DNA from: Rouxiella sp. S1S-2
Lineage (GTDB): Bacteria; Pseudomonadota; Gammaproteobacteria; Enterobacterales; Enterobacteriaceae
DNA length: 64,000 nt
Assembly: GCF_009208105.1 (NCBI RefSeq)
Contig: NZ_WFKL01000001.1
Location: 4,526,001-4,590,000 of the forward strand
Direction of reading: 5' to 3'
In this document: positions 26,037-35,353 of the stretch, piece by piece
Layout: each line of letters opens with the position of its first letter
Position numbering within the stretch: the stretch's first letter is position 1
Position numbers and translations under genes: made by a program
Notes under the pieces: generated by a model
Seen by the model: only the letters and a program-made list of their open reading frames with translations
Told to the model about the DNA's origin: nothing
Database searches by the model: none

Positions 26037-27236
26037 ATGGCAATTAAAATCGAAGTTAAGAACTTATATAAAGTCTTCGGCGAGCACCCTGAGCGAGCCT
26101 TTAAGCTGATAGATTCCGGCAAAGGAAAGGAAGAGATTTTCGAGAAAACGGGTCTGTCACTTGGTGTGAAAAACGCCAGTCTGGCCATTGAAGAAGGCGA
26201 GATTTTTGTCATCATGGGGCTTTCCGGTTCCGGAAAATCCACCATGGTACGCCTTCTCAATCGTCTGATAGAACCAACCCGTGGAGAAGTGCTGATTGAT
26301 GGTGAAGATATTGCCAAAATATCTGAATCAAAACTGCGCCAGGTGCGCAGAAGCAAAATCAGCATGGTTTTCCAGTCTTTCGCCCTCATGCCACACCTTA
26401 CCGTGCTCAATAATACCGCCTTTGGTATGGAGCTGGCCGGTGTACCCACAGGTGAGCGTAACGCCAAGGCGCTTGATGCCCTGCGCCAAGTCGGTCTGGA
26501 AAACTACGCCCACTCTTACCCCGATGAACTGTCAGGCGGTATGCGTCAACGCGTGGGTCTGGCTCGCGCTATGGCCAATAACCCCGACATTCTCCTGATG
26601 GATGAAGCGTTCTCGGCGCTTGACCCGCTGATCCGTACAGAAATGCAGGATGAGTTGGTAAAACTGCAGGCTCAGCATCAGCGCACTATCGTGTTTATTT
26701 CGCACGACCTCGACGAAGCCATGCGCATCGGCGACCGTATCGCCATTATGCAGGGCGGTGAAGTGGTGCAGGTCGGCACGCCGGAAGAGATCCTTAACAA
26801 TCCGGCCAACGACTATGTGCGCACATTCTTCCGCGGCGTGGATATCAGTCAGGTATTCAGCGCCAAAGATATTGCCCGCCGTCGTCCGGTGACGCTTATC
26901 CGCAAGACCCCGGGTTTTGGTCCTCGTGCCGCGCTGAAGCTGCTCGAAGATGAAGACCGCGAATATGGTTATGTCCTTGAGCGTGGACAGAAATTTATCG
27001 GCGTTGTGTCGGCAGATTCTCTGAAACGTGCGCTGAAAGAGAATCAACCGCTGGAAAGCGCCCTGCTGGAATTACCGGCTCCGGTACCGGCAGACATGCC
27101 GCTCAGCGAACTGATTTCTCAGGTGGCGGCCGCACCCTGCGCGGTGCCCGTCGTCAGCGAAGAGAACAACTATATTGGCATTATTTCCAAGGCCATGCTG
27201 CTTCAGGCGTTGGATAAAGAGGGGACATCAGAATGA
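26037..27236 (+). CDS. proV: ProV, ATPase of the glycine betaine/proline ABC importer
   Basis: ProV powers uptake of glycine betaine and proline betaine under osmotic stress. The 399-residue protein has the Walker [10 protein letters not shown], the ABC signature LSGGMRQRV, Walker [13 protein letters not shown], and an H-loop [10 protein letters not shown]. The C-terminal 110 residues are a pair of CBS domains that sense ionic strength, ending in [16 protein letters not shown]. Length equals E. coli ProV within one residue. Its stop overlaps the start of proW in ATGA. Confidence 0.98.
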   Translation: MAIKIEVKNLYKVFGEHPERAFKLIDSGKGKEEIFEKTGLSLGVKNASLAIEEGEIFVIMGLSGSGKSTMVRLLNRLIEPTRGEVLIDGEDIAKISESKLRQVRRSKISMVFQSFALMPHLTVLNNTAFGMELAGVPTGERNAKALDALRQVGLENYAHSYPDELSGGMRQRVGLARAMANNPDILLMDEAFSALDPLIRTEMQDELVKLQAQHQRTIVFISHDLDEAMRIGDRIAIMQGGEVVQVGTPEEILNNPANDYVRTFFRGVDISQVFSAKDIARRRPVTLIRKTPGFGPRAALKLLEDEDREYGYVLERGQKFIGVVSADSLKRALKENQPLESALLELPAPVPADMPLSELISQVAAAPCAVPVVSEENNYIGIISKAMLLQALDKEGTSE

Positions 27237-28438
27237 GTCAACCGTTAACCAGTTCATCGACTAATCTTCATATCGCACAGCACGCGCAGGCCGCACAGGC
27301 CGCCGACGCCAATGATCCATGGGCCAGTGGCAGCAGCGATGCCGCCACACAAGCCCCAGCCCCTGCTGATTCGGCTTCAAGCAGCGCAGGCAGCAGTGAC
27401 CCTTGGGGCGGTAGCGATGCGGCCACCAGCACGCCGGATGCCGCACATCACGCCGCGGCACAAAGTGCGCCCAGCGCCGACAGCTGGTTGAACGTGGCAC
27501 CCGAGCAGCACCAGCATTTTAATATTCTCGATCCGTTTCACAACACGCTGATCCCGCTCGACCGCTGGGTCACCTACGGGATTGACTCGCTGGTTTCACA
27601 TTTCCGTCCTGTTTTTCAGGGGATCCGCGTACCGGTAGATTTCGTTCTGAGCGGTTTCCAGCACGGCCTTGAATCTTTGCCCGCCCCGTTGGCAATCATC
27701 ATCTTTGCGCTGATCGCCTGGCAAATGGCCGGTGTCGGCATGGGCGTTACCACGCTGGTGTCGCTGGTGATTATCGGCGCGATTGGTGCCTGGTCACAGG
27801 CGATGGTCACGCTGGCGCTGGTGCTCACCTCGCTGTTCTTCTGCGTGTTGATAGGACTGCCGCTCGGCATATGGTTGGCCCGCAGCAAAGGTGCAGCCAA
27901 AATTATTCGTCCCCTGCTCGATGCCATGCAGACGACGCCAGCGTTCGTTTATCTGGTGCCTATCGTGATGCTGTTTGGTATCGGTAACGTTCCGGGCGTA
28001 GTGGTCACCATCATCTTCGCTCTGCCGCCTATTGTGCGTCTGACGATTTTGGGTATCAATCAGGTACCGGAAGACCTGATTGAAGCCGCCGAGTCGTTCG
28101 GCTCCAGCCCAAGCCAGCTGTTGTTTAAAGTTCAGCTGCCGCTGGCAATGCCGACCATCATGGCCGGTATTAACCAGACGCTGATGCTGGCGCTGTCGAT
28201 GGTGGTGATTGCCTCGATGATTGCGGTCGGCGGTTTGGGTCAGATGGTACTGCGCGGGATTGGCCGTCTGGACATGGGTCTGGCGTCAATTGGCGGGGTG
28301 GGTATCGTTATTCTCGCCATTATTCTCGACCGTCTGACACAGGCATTAGGCCGTGACCGTCGCAGCAAAGGCATTACCCGTTGGTATGCGCATGGTCCTA
28401 TCGGTCTGTTAACCAAACCTTTTATTAAAAAAGCTTGA
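27233..28438 (+). CDS. proW: ProW, permease of the glycine betaine/proline ABC importer, with extended N-terminus
   Basis: ProW forms the membrane channel. The C-terminal 300 residues match E. coli ProW, with about seven transmembrane segments and the EAA loop [24 protein letters not shown]. At 401 residues it is about 47 longer than E. coli (354). The extra residues are all in the cytoplasm-facing N-terminal tail before [14 protein letters not shown], which is rich in Ala, Ser and Asp and repeats a D-P-W motif ([14 protein letters not shown]). ATG at 27233 overlaps proV by four bases. Confidence 0.97.
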   Translation: MSQPLTSSSTNLHIAQHAQAAQAADANDPWASGSSDAATQAPAPADSASSSAGSSDPWGGSDAATSTPDAAHHAAAQSAPSADSWLNVAPEQHQHFNILDPFHNTLIPLDRWVTYGIDSLVSHFRPVFQGIRVPVDFVLSGFQHGLESLPAPLAIIIFALIAWQMAGVGMGVTTLVSLVIIGAIGAWSQAMVTLALVLTSLFFCVLIGLPLGIWLARSKGAAKIIRPLLDAMQTTPAFVYLVPIVMLFGIGNVPGVVVTIIFALPPIVRLTILGINQVPEDLIEAAESFGSSPSQLLFKVQLPLAMPTIMAGINQTLMLALSMVVIASMIAVGGLGQMVLRGIGRLDMGLASIGGVGIVILAIILDRLTQALGRDRRSKGITRWYAHGPIGLLTKPFIKKA

Positions 28439-28449
28439 GGAACATACCG

Positions 28450-29466
28450 ATGAATAACCCCCCTAAATTATGCAATGGTGGCATGGTCGCCCTGGCTTTC
28501 ACAGCACTGGTAGGTTCGCAGGCGATGGCGGCAGATCTTCCAGGCAAAGGCGTGGTGGTTAAACCGCTGCAAAGCACCCTCGCTGAAGAATCGTTTCAGA
28601 CTGAGCTGGTTAACCGCGCGCTGACCAAACTGGGCTATGACGTTCAGCAAACAAGTGAAGTCGATTACAACGTGGCCTACACCGCGATAGCCAGCGGTGA
28701 CTCGACCTACATGGCGGTGAACTGGGATCCGCTGCAAACCGACATGTTTAATGCCGCCGGCGGTGATAAGAAGTTTTACCGTCAGGGCACGTTCATTACC
28801 GGTGCCGCCCAGGGCTACCTCATCGACAAGAAAACGGCCGATAAGTACCACATTCACGACCTGTCGCAGTTAAAAGATCCGCAGCTCGCCAAACTGTTTG
28901 ATGCCGACGGCGACGGCAAGGCCGACATGGTCGGCTGCGAGCCGGGCTGGGGCTGTGGCGAAGTGATTGATACTCAAATTAAAGCCTACGGCCTGGCCAA
29001 TACGGTTAAGCAAAACTCAGGCAACTATGCGGCAATTATGGCCGATACGCTGGCCCGCTATAAACAGGGCAAACCGGTGCTTTACTACACCTGGACGCCT
29101 TACTGGGTCAGCAACGTGTTGAAACCGGGTAAAGACGTGGTCTGGCTAACGGTGCCGTTCTCGGCCAACCCGGGCTCTCAGAAAAACCTCGATACCACCC
29201 TGCCTAACGGCAAGAACTACGGTTTCCCGGTGAATGAAGAACACATTGTTGCCAACAAGCAGTGGGCAGCGGCCAATCCAGCGGCGGCAAAACTGTTTGC
29301 CATCATGAAATTGCCTCTGGCCGACGTTAATGCCCAAAACATGCGCATGCACAACGGCGAATCCTCGGCCGAGGATATCCAGCAGCAGGTCGACGGCTGG
29401 GTCAAGGCGCATCAGGCAACCTTTGACGGTTGGATTAACACCGCAACGGCTGCGGCCAAAAAATAA
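28450..29466 (+). CDS. proX: ProX-type glycine betaine-binding protein, first of two tandem copies
   Basis: This periplasmic binding protein supplies ProVW with betaine. From the ATG at 28450 (TTGAGGAAC as RBS region) it has 338 residues, with a signal peptide ending at AMA-A before [11 protein letters not shown]. The tryptophans of the betaine cage are kept in [15 protein letters not shown] and YYTWTPYW. Compared with the next gene and with E. coli ProX this copy is the more divergent one (for example [21 protein letters not shown]). The frame opens at a TTG at 28435, but the ATG has the better spacing. It overlaps nothing and is separated from proX2 by 14 bp. Confidence 0.95.
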   Translation: MNNPPKLCNGGMVALAFTALVGSQAMAADLPGKGVVVKPLQSTLAEESFQTELVNRALTKLGYDVQQTSEVDYNVAYTAIASGDSTYMAVNWDPLQTDMFNAAGGDKKFYRQGTFITGAAQGYLIDKKTADKYHIHDLSQLKDPQLAKLFDADGDGKADMVGCEPGWGCGEVIDTQIKAYGLANTVKQNSGNYAAIMADTLARYKQGKPVLYYTWTPYWVSNVLKPGKDVVWLTVPFSANPGSQKNLDTTLPNGKNYGFPVNEEHIVANKQWAAANPAAAKLFAIMKLPLADVNAQNMRMHNGESSAEDIQQQVDGWVKAHQATFDGWINTATAAAKK

Positions 29467-29480
29467 AAAAGGAATCAACC

Positions 29481-30479
29481 ATGATGAACAAGAAATCCCT
29501 CTGGGCGGTTGCCGCCCTGACGACCTTCACCGCGGCGTCCACCTTTGCGGCCGATCTGCCGGGTAAAGGCGTGACCGTGACGCCAATCCAGAGCACCATC
29601 AGTGAAGAGACCTTCCAAACGCTGCTGGTTGACAAGGCGCTCGAAAAACTCGGTTACACCGTTCAGCCTATTCGTGAAGTTGACTACAACGTTGGCTACA
29701 CCACCATCGCTGAAGGTGATGGCACCTTTATGGCCGCCAACTGGAAGCCGCTGCACGACAACATGTACGATGCCGCCGGTGGCAGCAAAAAGTTCTATCG
29801 TGAAGGCACCTACGTAACCGGTGCGGCTCAGGGCTATTTGATCGACAAGAAAACCGCCGATAAATACCACATCACCAATATTGCACAGCTAAAAGACCCA
29901 AAAATCGCCAAGCTGTTTGATACCAACAACGACGGTAAAGCCGATCTGACCGGCTGTACGCCGGGCTGGGGTTGTGAAACGGCGCTGAACGAGCAAATTA
30001 AAGACTACGGTTTGACCGATACCGTGCAGCACAATCAGGGTAACTACTCGGCGATGATTGCCGACACCATTACTCGCTATAAAGAAGGCAAACCGATCCT
30101 GTATTACACTTGGACGCCTTACTGGGTGAGTAATGTGCTTATCCCGGGTAAAGACACCGTCTGGCTGCAGGTGCCATTCTCGGTGATCCCGGGTCAGAAA
30201 GATGCCGATACCAAACTGCCTAACGGCAAAAACTATGGCTTCCCGGTGAGCACGATGCACATTGTCGCTAACCTGAAATGGGCACAGGCTAACCCGGCTG
30301 CTGCCAAGCTGTTTGCTATCATGAAACTGCCGCTGGCAGACATCAATGCGCAAAACGCCGCGATGCACAACGGTCAAAGTTCTGAAGCAGACATTGAAGC
30401 GCAGACTAACGGCTGGATCAAAGCCCACCAGGCTACGTTTGACGGTTGGGTGAAAGAAGCCGCTGCGGCAGCAAAATAA
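29481..30479 (+). CDS. proX: ProX glycine betaine-binding protein, second tandem copy
   Basis: A second 332-residue periplasmic binding protein follows the first by 14 bp. Its signal peptide ([23 protein letters not shown]) precedes [23 protein letters not shown]. Long stretches such as [21 protein letters not shown] and [16 protein letters not shown] are close to E. coli ProX, so this is the probable ancestral copy. The cage tryptophans are conserved ([23 protein letters not shown]). It is the last gene of proU, followed by a strong terminator. Confidence 0.96.
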   Translation: MMNKKSLWAVAALTTFTAASTFAADLPGKGVTVTPIQSTISEETFQTLLVDKALEKLGYTVQPIREVDYNVGYTTIAEGDGTFMAANWKPLHDNMYDAAGGSKKFYREGTYVTGAAQGYLIDKKTADKYHITNIAQLKDPKIAKLFDTNNDGKADLTGCTPGWGCETALNEQIKDYGLTDTVQHNQGNYSAMIADTITRYKEGKPILYYTWTPYWVSNVLIPGKDTVWLQVPFSVIPGQKDADTKLPNGKNYGFPVSTMHIVANLKWAQANPAAAKLFAIMKLPLADINAQNAAMHNGQSSEADIEAQTNGWIKAHQATFDGWVKEAAAAAK

Positions 30480-30507
30480 GACTTAACATCATCTGATGGT
30501 TGAATAC

Positions 30508-30540
30508 GGGGTGACAGGTCTTTCTGTTACCCCTTTTTTA
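30508..30540 (+). terminator. proU terminator
   Basis: Stem GGGGTGACAG/CTGTTACCCC, one G-T pair, 6-nt loop, followed by TTTTTT. Confidence 0.9.
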
Positions 30541-30556
30541 TGCAGCATCCGGCCAA

Positions 30557-31441
30557 CTAGGCGCTGACTCTACCCTCATCCTGAGAGAAAGCCATGAACC
30601 GCTCGGCGACCGCTGACAGGCTATGTTGCCAAACGCAAAACACCTGACGTCGAATCGCACTGTCAATCGGGACAGATACCAATCCCTTGGCATGTTCAGC
30701 CGTCGATAGTGGCACAATGCCCGCTGCCAGCGATTTACGCACGATATTTTCCAACCACTCAATATGGTCAATTTCAAAACTGACATGCCGCGTCACGCCC
30801 TCGGCCAAAAAAGCTTTGTCGGTTTGCCTTCTGGCACCGGAACCCTGATAAAAATCGACCAGAGGCACCTGAGAGAGCTCAGATAAACGCAGGCGCTCAC
30901 GACCGGCAAACGGGTGTTCTCGGCTCACTATCGCCACCAGCGGTTCGTCACTCAACAGCTTATGTGGCATCGCCAGCCTCTCCTTGTCACCGGGCCACAG
31001 ACCCACAAAGGCAACATCGGTTCGCGATTGCTGAATGTCCTCCACCAGTTTTTCACTCATCGCGACGTACAAGCGAATATTCACCAAAGGATAGCGCTGA
31101 TTAAAACGCGCGAGCTGCCCAATAAGATCAATCGTATTCAGCGTTGATATGGTTCCTACCGTTAGGGTGCCGCCAAGCTCCCCTTTCAGCGCTTCCATGG
31201 TATCCAGCAAATGATTATGCGCGGCCAGCCACTGCTCGGCTGGCACCAAAAATGCTCGCCCGGCGGCGGTAAGCTCGACCTTTCTTGAGGTACGTTCGAA
31301 TAGCTGACTGCCTAACTCCTCTTCAAGCTTGGCTATCTGGTGACTCAATGCGGATTGCACGGTATGACAACGTTTTGCGGCCCGTGTGAAATTCTGTTCC
31401 TGAGCAACGGCCAGCGCAAAGCGGATCTGCTTTAGGTTCAT
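30557..31441 (-). CDS. LysR-family regulator divergent from an MFS transporter
   Basis: The 294-residue protein has the LysR HTH at residues 2-60 (NFTRAAKRCHTVQSALSHQIAKLEEELGSQLFERTSRKVELT) and a substrate-binding domain from about 90. The only divergent gene is the MFS carrier at 31551, so it is the likely target. A perfect ATCTCA-AAA-TGAGAT dyad lies 7 bp upstream of its start. The inducer is unknown. Confidence 0.92.
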   Translation of the reverse strand: MNLKQIRFALAVAQEQNFTRAAKRCHTVQSALSHQIAKLEEELGSQLFERTSRKVELTAAGRAFLVPAEQWLAAHNHLLDTMEALKGELGGTLTVGTISTLNTIDLIGQLARFNQRYPLVNIRLYVAMSEKLVEDIQQSRTDVAFVGLWPGDKERLAMPHKLLSDEPLVAIVSREHPFAGRERLRLSELSQVPLVDFYQGSGARRQTDKAFLAEGVTRHVSFEIDHIEWLENIVRKSLAAGIVPLSTAEHAKGLVSVPIDSAIRRQVFCVWQHSLSAVAERFMAFSQDEGRVSA

Positions 31442-31447
31442 TTAGTC

Positions 31448-31462
31448 ATCTCAAAATGAGAT
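31448..31462. promoter_or_regulatory. Perfect palindrome, candidate LysR operator
   Basis: ATCTCAAAATGAGAT is a perfect 6-3-6 dyad with the T-N11-A form typical of LysR boxes. It lies just upstream of the lysR start and about 90 bp before the MFS start. Confidence 0.5.
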
Positions 31463-31550
31463 AGTTGGGATGGTAATTATACATTGGTTTATTACTTTTA
31501 ATTAACAGATACTCACCCCGTAATCCCCTAAATCTTCTCCTTTAAAAGAA

Positions 31551-32762
31551 ATGAACCTCATGACAACTTCAGCTCACACAGCTGCGCAAAAGTCCGCTCC
31601 GGTGCTTAGTCCGGGTCTTATCCTGCTGATGGCCGTTGCCACCGGACTGGCCGCCGCTAGCAACTATTATGCCCAACCGTTGCTGGAAACCATCGCCCGC
31701 GCCTTTCATCTGTCGGTCAATCAGGCCGGATTTATTGTCACGACCGCCCAGCTCGGCTATGCGTTCGGTTTACTGTTTTTAGTGCCGCTCGGCGATATGT
31801 TCGAACGTCGAACGATGATCGTGGTGATGACCCTGCTGTCGGCCGCCGGACTGCTGATTACCGCCAATTCAACGTCGATTACGATGATGCTGGCAGGCAC
31901 TGCGCTGACCGGACTCTTTTCCGTGGTGGCTCAGGTCTTGGTGCCACTGGCGGCGACCCTCGCTGAACCGGAGCGCCGAGGTAAAATCGTGGGCATGATC
32001 ATGTCCGGCCTGCTGCTGGGTATTCTGCTGGCAAGGACCGTGGCAGGTCTGCTGGCCACGCTTGGTGGCTGGCGCACGGTTTATTGGGTTGCCAGCGTGC
32101 TGATGGTGGTCATGGCGCTGATACTGTGGCGCGCGCTGCCTCGCCACAAGCAGGAAACGCATCTGAACTACCTCCAACTGATGAAATCGATTTTCACCCT
32201 GTTCTTCTTCACGCCGGTATTGCGCACTCGCGCCCTGCTTGGAATGTTCATTTTTGCCAATTTCAGCATTATCTGGACGTCGATGGCTTTCCTGCTAGCA
32301 GGGCCTAACTTTGGCTATTCCGAGGGCGTGATTGGACTATTTGGTTTAGTCGGGGCGGCTGGTGCGCTTGCCGCCACCCGCGCCGGACATCTTGCCGATA
32401 AAGGTAAAGCCCATTTGACCACTACCGGCGGACTTATTCTGCTGCTGTTCTCCTGGATAGCTATTGTTTACGGTCAGCACTCGGTCATTTCTCTTATTGT
32501 CGGCATCATCGTGCTCGACCTGTGCGTTCAGGGCGTGCATATCACTAATCAGAGTGTGATTTATAAATCGATGCCGGAAGCGCGTAACCGACTGACGGCG
32601 GGCTACATGACCACTTATTTTATCGGCGGTGCGGTGGGTTCGCTGGTCTCGGCATCAGCCTTTGAAATGGCCGGATGGAATGGCGTCTGTGCGGCTGGCG
32701 CGGCGTTTTGCCTAATCAATCTGGTTATCTGGCTCTTCGGGCACAAGCATAAAATCGTCTAA
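31551..32762 (+). CDS. MFS transporter (ygaY-like drug/metabolite exporter)
   Basis: The 403-residue carrier has about 12 transmembrane segments. The opening NYYAQPLLETIARAFHLS and the GDMFERRTMIV signature (loop 2-3) are typical of the drug:H+ antiporter-1 group. In E. coli the same place between proX and emrR is occupied by the ygaX/ygaY MFS remnant, so this looks like an intact orthologue; that is inferred from position and family. Two start codons are possible (31551 and 31560). The LysR gene on the other side is its probable regulator; the substrate is unknown. A hairpin follows the stop. Confidence 0.88.
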   Translation: MNLMTTSAHTAAQKSAPVLSPGLILLMAVATGLAAASNYYAQPLLETIARAFHLSVNQAGFIVTTAQLGYAFGLLFLVPLGDMFERRTMIVVMTLLSAAGLLITANSTSITMMLAGTALTGLFSVVAQVLVPLAATLAEPERRGKIVGMIMSGLLLGILLARTVAGLLATLGGWRTVYWVASVLMVVMALILWRALPRHKQETHLNYLQLMKSIFTLFFFTPVLRTRALLGMFIFANFSIIWTSMAFLLAGPNFGYSEGVIGLFGLVGAAGALAATRAGHLADKGKAHLTTTGGLILLLFSWIAIVYGQHSVISLIVGIIVLDLCVQGVHITNQSVIYKSMPEARNRLTAGYMTTYFIGGAVGSLVSASAFEMAGWNGVCAAGAAFCLINLVIWLFGHKHKIV

Positions 32763-32770
32763 AACAGCAT

Positions 32771-32795
32771 AAGGGGCGTGATGGTCACGCCCCTT
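32771..32795. terminator. GC-rich hairpin after the MFS gene
   Basis: Perfect 11-bp stem AAGGGGCGTGA/TCACGCCCCTT with a 3-nt loop. Only ATTAG follows rather than a full T-run, so strength is uncertain. Confidence 0.6.
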
Positions 32796-32930
32796 ATTAG
32801 CATGCGAATAATTATGCTCGATATTTTTTTTGAACCAAAGGGTATAAAGATTACTAACAGTCTGATATTATTTTTTCCATAAATTATACGCTAACGAAAC
32901 ATTTTGCTTTTATTTAGCAACAAACCTCTT

Positions 32931-33224
32931 ATGTACAGTGACACAACCCAAGAAAATCAATCAGCGCCGGGTGTTTACTCCTTGGCACAAAGCGTATTAA
33001 ACAGCGTGCCAGGCATCCTTGGTGCTCTGCCCGTCGCTTTCGTTTCTGGGCCTTGTGTGGCAGTCACAGATTCTCCCCTACGTAATCGTCTGCTTTTCTC
33101 CACTTTAATTTATGCCGTTGCCCACCAAGCATTGTGTGCTGCGCAATCGATTGGGCGGCGTCAAAATGTTTTACCCGTGCTGACACTTAATTCTGTTCGC
33201 CATGAAAAAATTCTTCACCTTTAA
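32931..33224 (+). CDS. Possible small hypothetical protein in the emrR upstream gap
   Basis: An open frame of 97 codons starts at ATG 32931 (a TTG at 32904 adds nine). No family is recognised, and no Shine-Dalgarno sequence precedes either start. The middle (LAQSVLNSVPGILGALPVAFVSGP) is mildly hydrophobic. It lies in the 32763-33329 gap, where no conserved E. coli gene is expected. It may be non-coding; nothing else in the gap besides the emrR promoter is supportable. Confidence 0.25.
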   Translation: MYSDTTQENQSAPGVYSLAQSVLNSVPGILGALPVAFVSGPCVAVTDSPLRNRLLFSTLIYAVAHQALCAAQSIGRRQNVLPVLTLNSVRHEKILHL

Positions 33225-33271
33225 CCGTTATGAGACCACACGAATAGCTAACTATTTAATGGCTTATAACA

Positions 33272-33300
33272 TTTACATTATTAATTACACTGGTTACTAT
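33272..33300 (+). promoter_or_regulatory. Sigma-70 promoter for emrR
   Basis: TTTACA (33272-33277) and TACTAT (33295-33300) with exactly 17 bp between, about 30 bp upstream of the emrR start. Confidence 0.6.
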
Positions 33301-33312
33301 CTCAATTGTAAC
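33293..33312. promoter_or_regulatory. Inverted repeat over the emrR -10, candidate EmrR operator
   Basis: GTTAC and GTAAC flank a 10-bp centre that overlaps the -10 element and runs into the transcription start. EmrR (MprA) autoregulates its operon in E. coli; binding here is inferred from placement. Confidence 0.4.
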
Positions 33313-33329
33313 TAATGAGGTTTCTCACG

Positions 33330-33845
33330 ATGGAAAGTTCATTCGCACCTATTGAACACATGTTAAATTTCCGCGCTAAAAAGCAGAAAGACTTCCCTTA
33401 TCAGGAAATCCTGCTCACCAGACTGTGTATGCACATGCACAGTAAGCTGCTGGAAAACAGAAACAAAATGCTGAAAGCGCAAGGGATCAACGAAACGCTG
33501 TTTATGGCGCTGATCACGCTCGATGCTCGGGAATCGCACAGTATCCAGCCTTCTGAACTGAGTGCTGCGCTGGGGTCGTCTCGCACCAATGCGACGCGTA
33601 TTGCCGATGAGTTAGAAAAACGCGGATGGATTGAAAGACGTGAGAGCGATAACGACCGTCGTTGCCTGCACTTGCACCTGACTGCAGACGGCGAAGCGTT
33701 TATTCAGCAACTGTTGCCACCTCAGCACAAAAGTTTGCATTTACTCTGGTCTACTTTGGACATCGAAGAACAAAAACAGTTGGAAACGCTTACGCGCAAA
33801 CTGTTGACTCGCCTCGACCAGATGGACGCTAACTCGATTTCATAA
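33330..33845 (+). CDS. emrR: EmrR (MprA), MarR-family repressor of the emr operon
   Basis: EmrR binds uncouplers and hydrophobic drugs and releases the emr promoter. The 171-residue protein begins [16 protein letters not shown], and the winged-helix core ([46 protein letters not shown]) is nearly identical to E. coli. The start at 33330 is fixed by that match and by GAGG upstream; the frame opens 15 bp earlier. It is the first gene of an operon with the outer-membrane channel and emrAB, 27 bp upstream of the channel gene. Confidence 0.97.
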   Translation: MESSFAPIEHMLNFRAKKQKDFPYQEILLTRLCMHMHSKLLENRNKMLKAQGINETLFMALITLDARESHSIQPSELSAALGSSRTNATRIADELEKRGWIERRESDNDRRCLHLHLTADGEAFIQQLLPPQHKSLHLLWSTLDIEEQKQLETLTRKLLTRLDQMDANSIS

Positions 33846-33872
33846 CCGATTATTTGTTCAGGTAATTAACCC

Positions 33873-35327
33873 ATGTCTCTTCACGTCAGCTGGAGATTTA
33901 CGCCGCTGTTTGCTGTCTTATTATTGGCGGGTTGTGCCTCCAGCAATAATATTGCGCCTCAGTCCACGCTGCTGGATAACCAGCAGTTGAATCTGACACA
34001 ACCCAAAGTCAGCTCTTTGGCTATCAGCCCACAGTGGTGGCGGGGTCTTCACGACTCGCAACTCGACAGTTTAATGACCGAAACTCTGCAAAATTCGCCG
34101 TCTTTACGCCAGGCAGCCGCGCGCGTGCGCGAAGCTCAAAGCGTTGTCGGCGAAACCAATGCAGCCAACGGTCCTTATGTTGACTTGAATGCCTCAAGCA
34201 ACCGTCAAAAGATCTCCCAGAACACCTATCAGCCGTTCCTCGGCGGATTTCCGGCCAGCCCGGTGTATGAAACCACCAACAATTTGGGGCTAAACCTCAG
34301 CTACGAATTTGACTGGTGGGGTAAATATCGCAATCAGGTCAATGCCGCGAAGGCTCAGGTAGATTCGGCGCGTGCAGAACAGGCGCAGGCGGCACTGTCT
34401 CTGTCGAGTTCGGTTGTGGCGACCTATTACCAACTGCAGGCCAACTATGCAGTACAAAAGGTTCTGCAGCAGGAGGTCGACAACAACCAGCGTTTAGCCG
34501 ATCTGCGTAAAGCGCAGTATCAGGCCGGCGTCTACGGGATTGATATTCCGCAACAGACGCAGGCTCAGGCCGACGGCGCCAAACAGCAGATTATTGAACT
34601 GCAGTCGCAAATTGATCAACAGAAGCATCAGTTGGCCGCGTTGGCTGGCAAGGGTCCGGATGCGATGAATCAGCTGCGTCCTGTCGCGCTGCCGGGTGAC
34701 GACGTGCTGGCACCTAAAGGTGAGTTGACGATTGATATTCTCGGCAAACGTCCGGATATCGTGGCGCAGCGTGAACTGGTTGAATCCTATTCGCAGCGCA
34801 TTGCCGCCGCGAAAAAAGATTTCTATCCGAGCCTGTCGATCAGCGCTTTTGCCGGTTTAAGCACCACAAACTACGGCAATACCCATCCGAACCTGCTTGA
34901 AGCCGCGAGCCAGGCGTGGAACCTCGCACCGGCGATATCCCTGCCAATATTCCACGCGGGCGCACTGCGCAGCAAGTTGGGTGAAGAATCAGCGCTGTAT
35001 GACCAATCAGTAGAGTCTTACAACCAGACGTTGCTGAATGCAATTCAACAAACTGCCGATGCGATAACCGTGCAGAAAAGCACGACTCAACAACTGCAGC
35101 AGTCGATGTCAGCAGAAAAATCCCTGCAGGACGTTTATCGCGTTGCCAGTGCTCGTTATTCCGCTGGCACTATCGGACGCGATCAGCTCCTCACCAGCCA
35201 GGCTGCATTATTGCAACAGCAGCAGGCTGCACTGACCGCCGCCAGCAATGTATTGCAGGCGAAAATCGGTTTAATTCGTGCGTTGGGTGGCGGTTATCAG
35301 GCCCCTGCAGCGGACACTAAAGCATAA
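33873..35327 (+). CDS. TolC-type outer-membrane efflux lipoprotein (NodT/OprM family) within the emr operon
   Basis: The 484-residue protein has a lipobox LLAGC with lipidation at C21, then two OEP domains: PQWWRGLHDSQLDSLM begins the conserved N-terminal part, and YEFDWWGKYRNQV and the repeat-like FYPSLSISAFAGL and LGEESALYDQSVESYNQT helices form the hairpins of the periplasmic tunnel. Channels of this family open to the outside for tripartite pumps. In E. coli emrAB uses TolC encoded elsewhere; here a dedicated channel gene sits between emrR and emrA, 26 bp before emrA, so EmrAB probably has its own exit duct. Confidence 0.93.
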   Translation: MSLHVSWRFTPLFAVLLLAGCASSNNIAPQSTLLDNQQLNLTQPKVSSLAISPQWWRGLHDSQLDSLMTETLQNSPSLRQAAARVREAQSVVGETNAANGPYVDLNASSNRQKISQNTYQPFLGGFPASPVYETTNNLGLNLSYEFDWWGKYRNQVNAAKAQVDSARAEQAQAALSLSSSVVATYYQLQANYAVQKVLQQEVDNNQRLADLRKAQYQAGVYGIDIPQQTQAQADGAKQQIIELQSQIDQQKHQLAALAGKGPDAMNQLRPVALPGDDVLAPKGELTIDILGKRPDIVAQRELVESYSQRIAAAKKDFYPSLSISAFAGLSTTNYGNTHPNLLEAASQAWNLAPAISLPIFHAGALRSKLGEESALYDQSVESYNQTLLNAIQQTADAITVQKSTTQQLQQSMSAEKSLQDVYRVASARYSAGTIGRDQLLTSQAALLQQQQAALTAASNVLQAKIGLIRALGGGYQAPAADTKA

Positions 35328-35353
35328 TAACAAGACCCAGCGTGGAGAAAATC

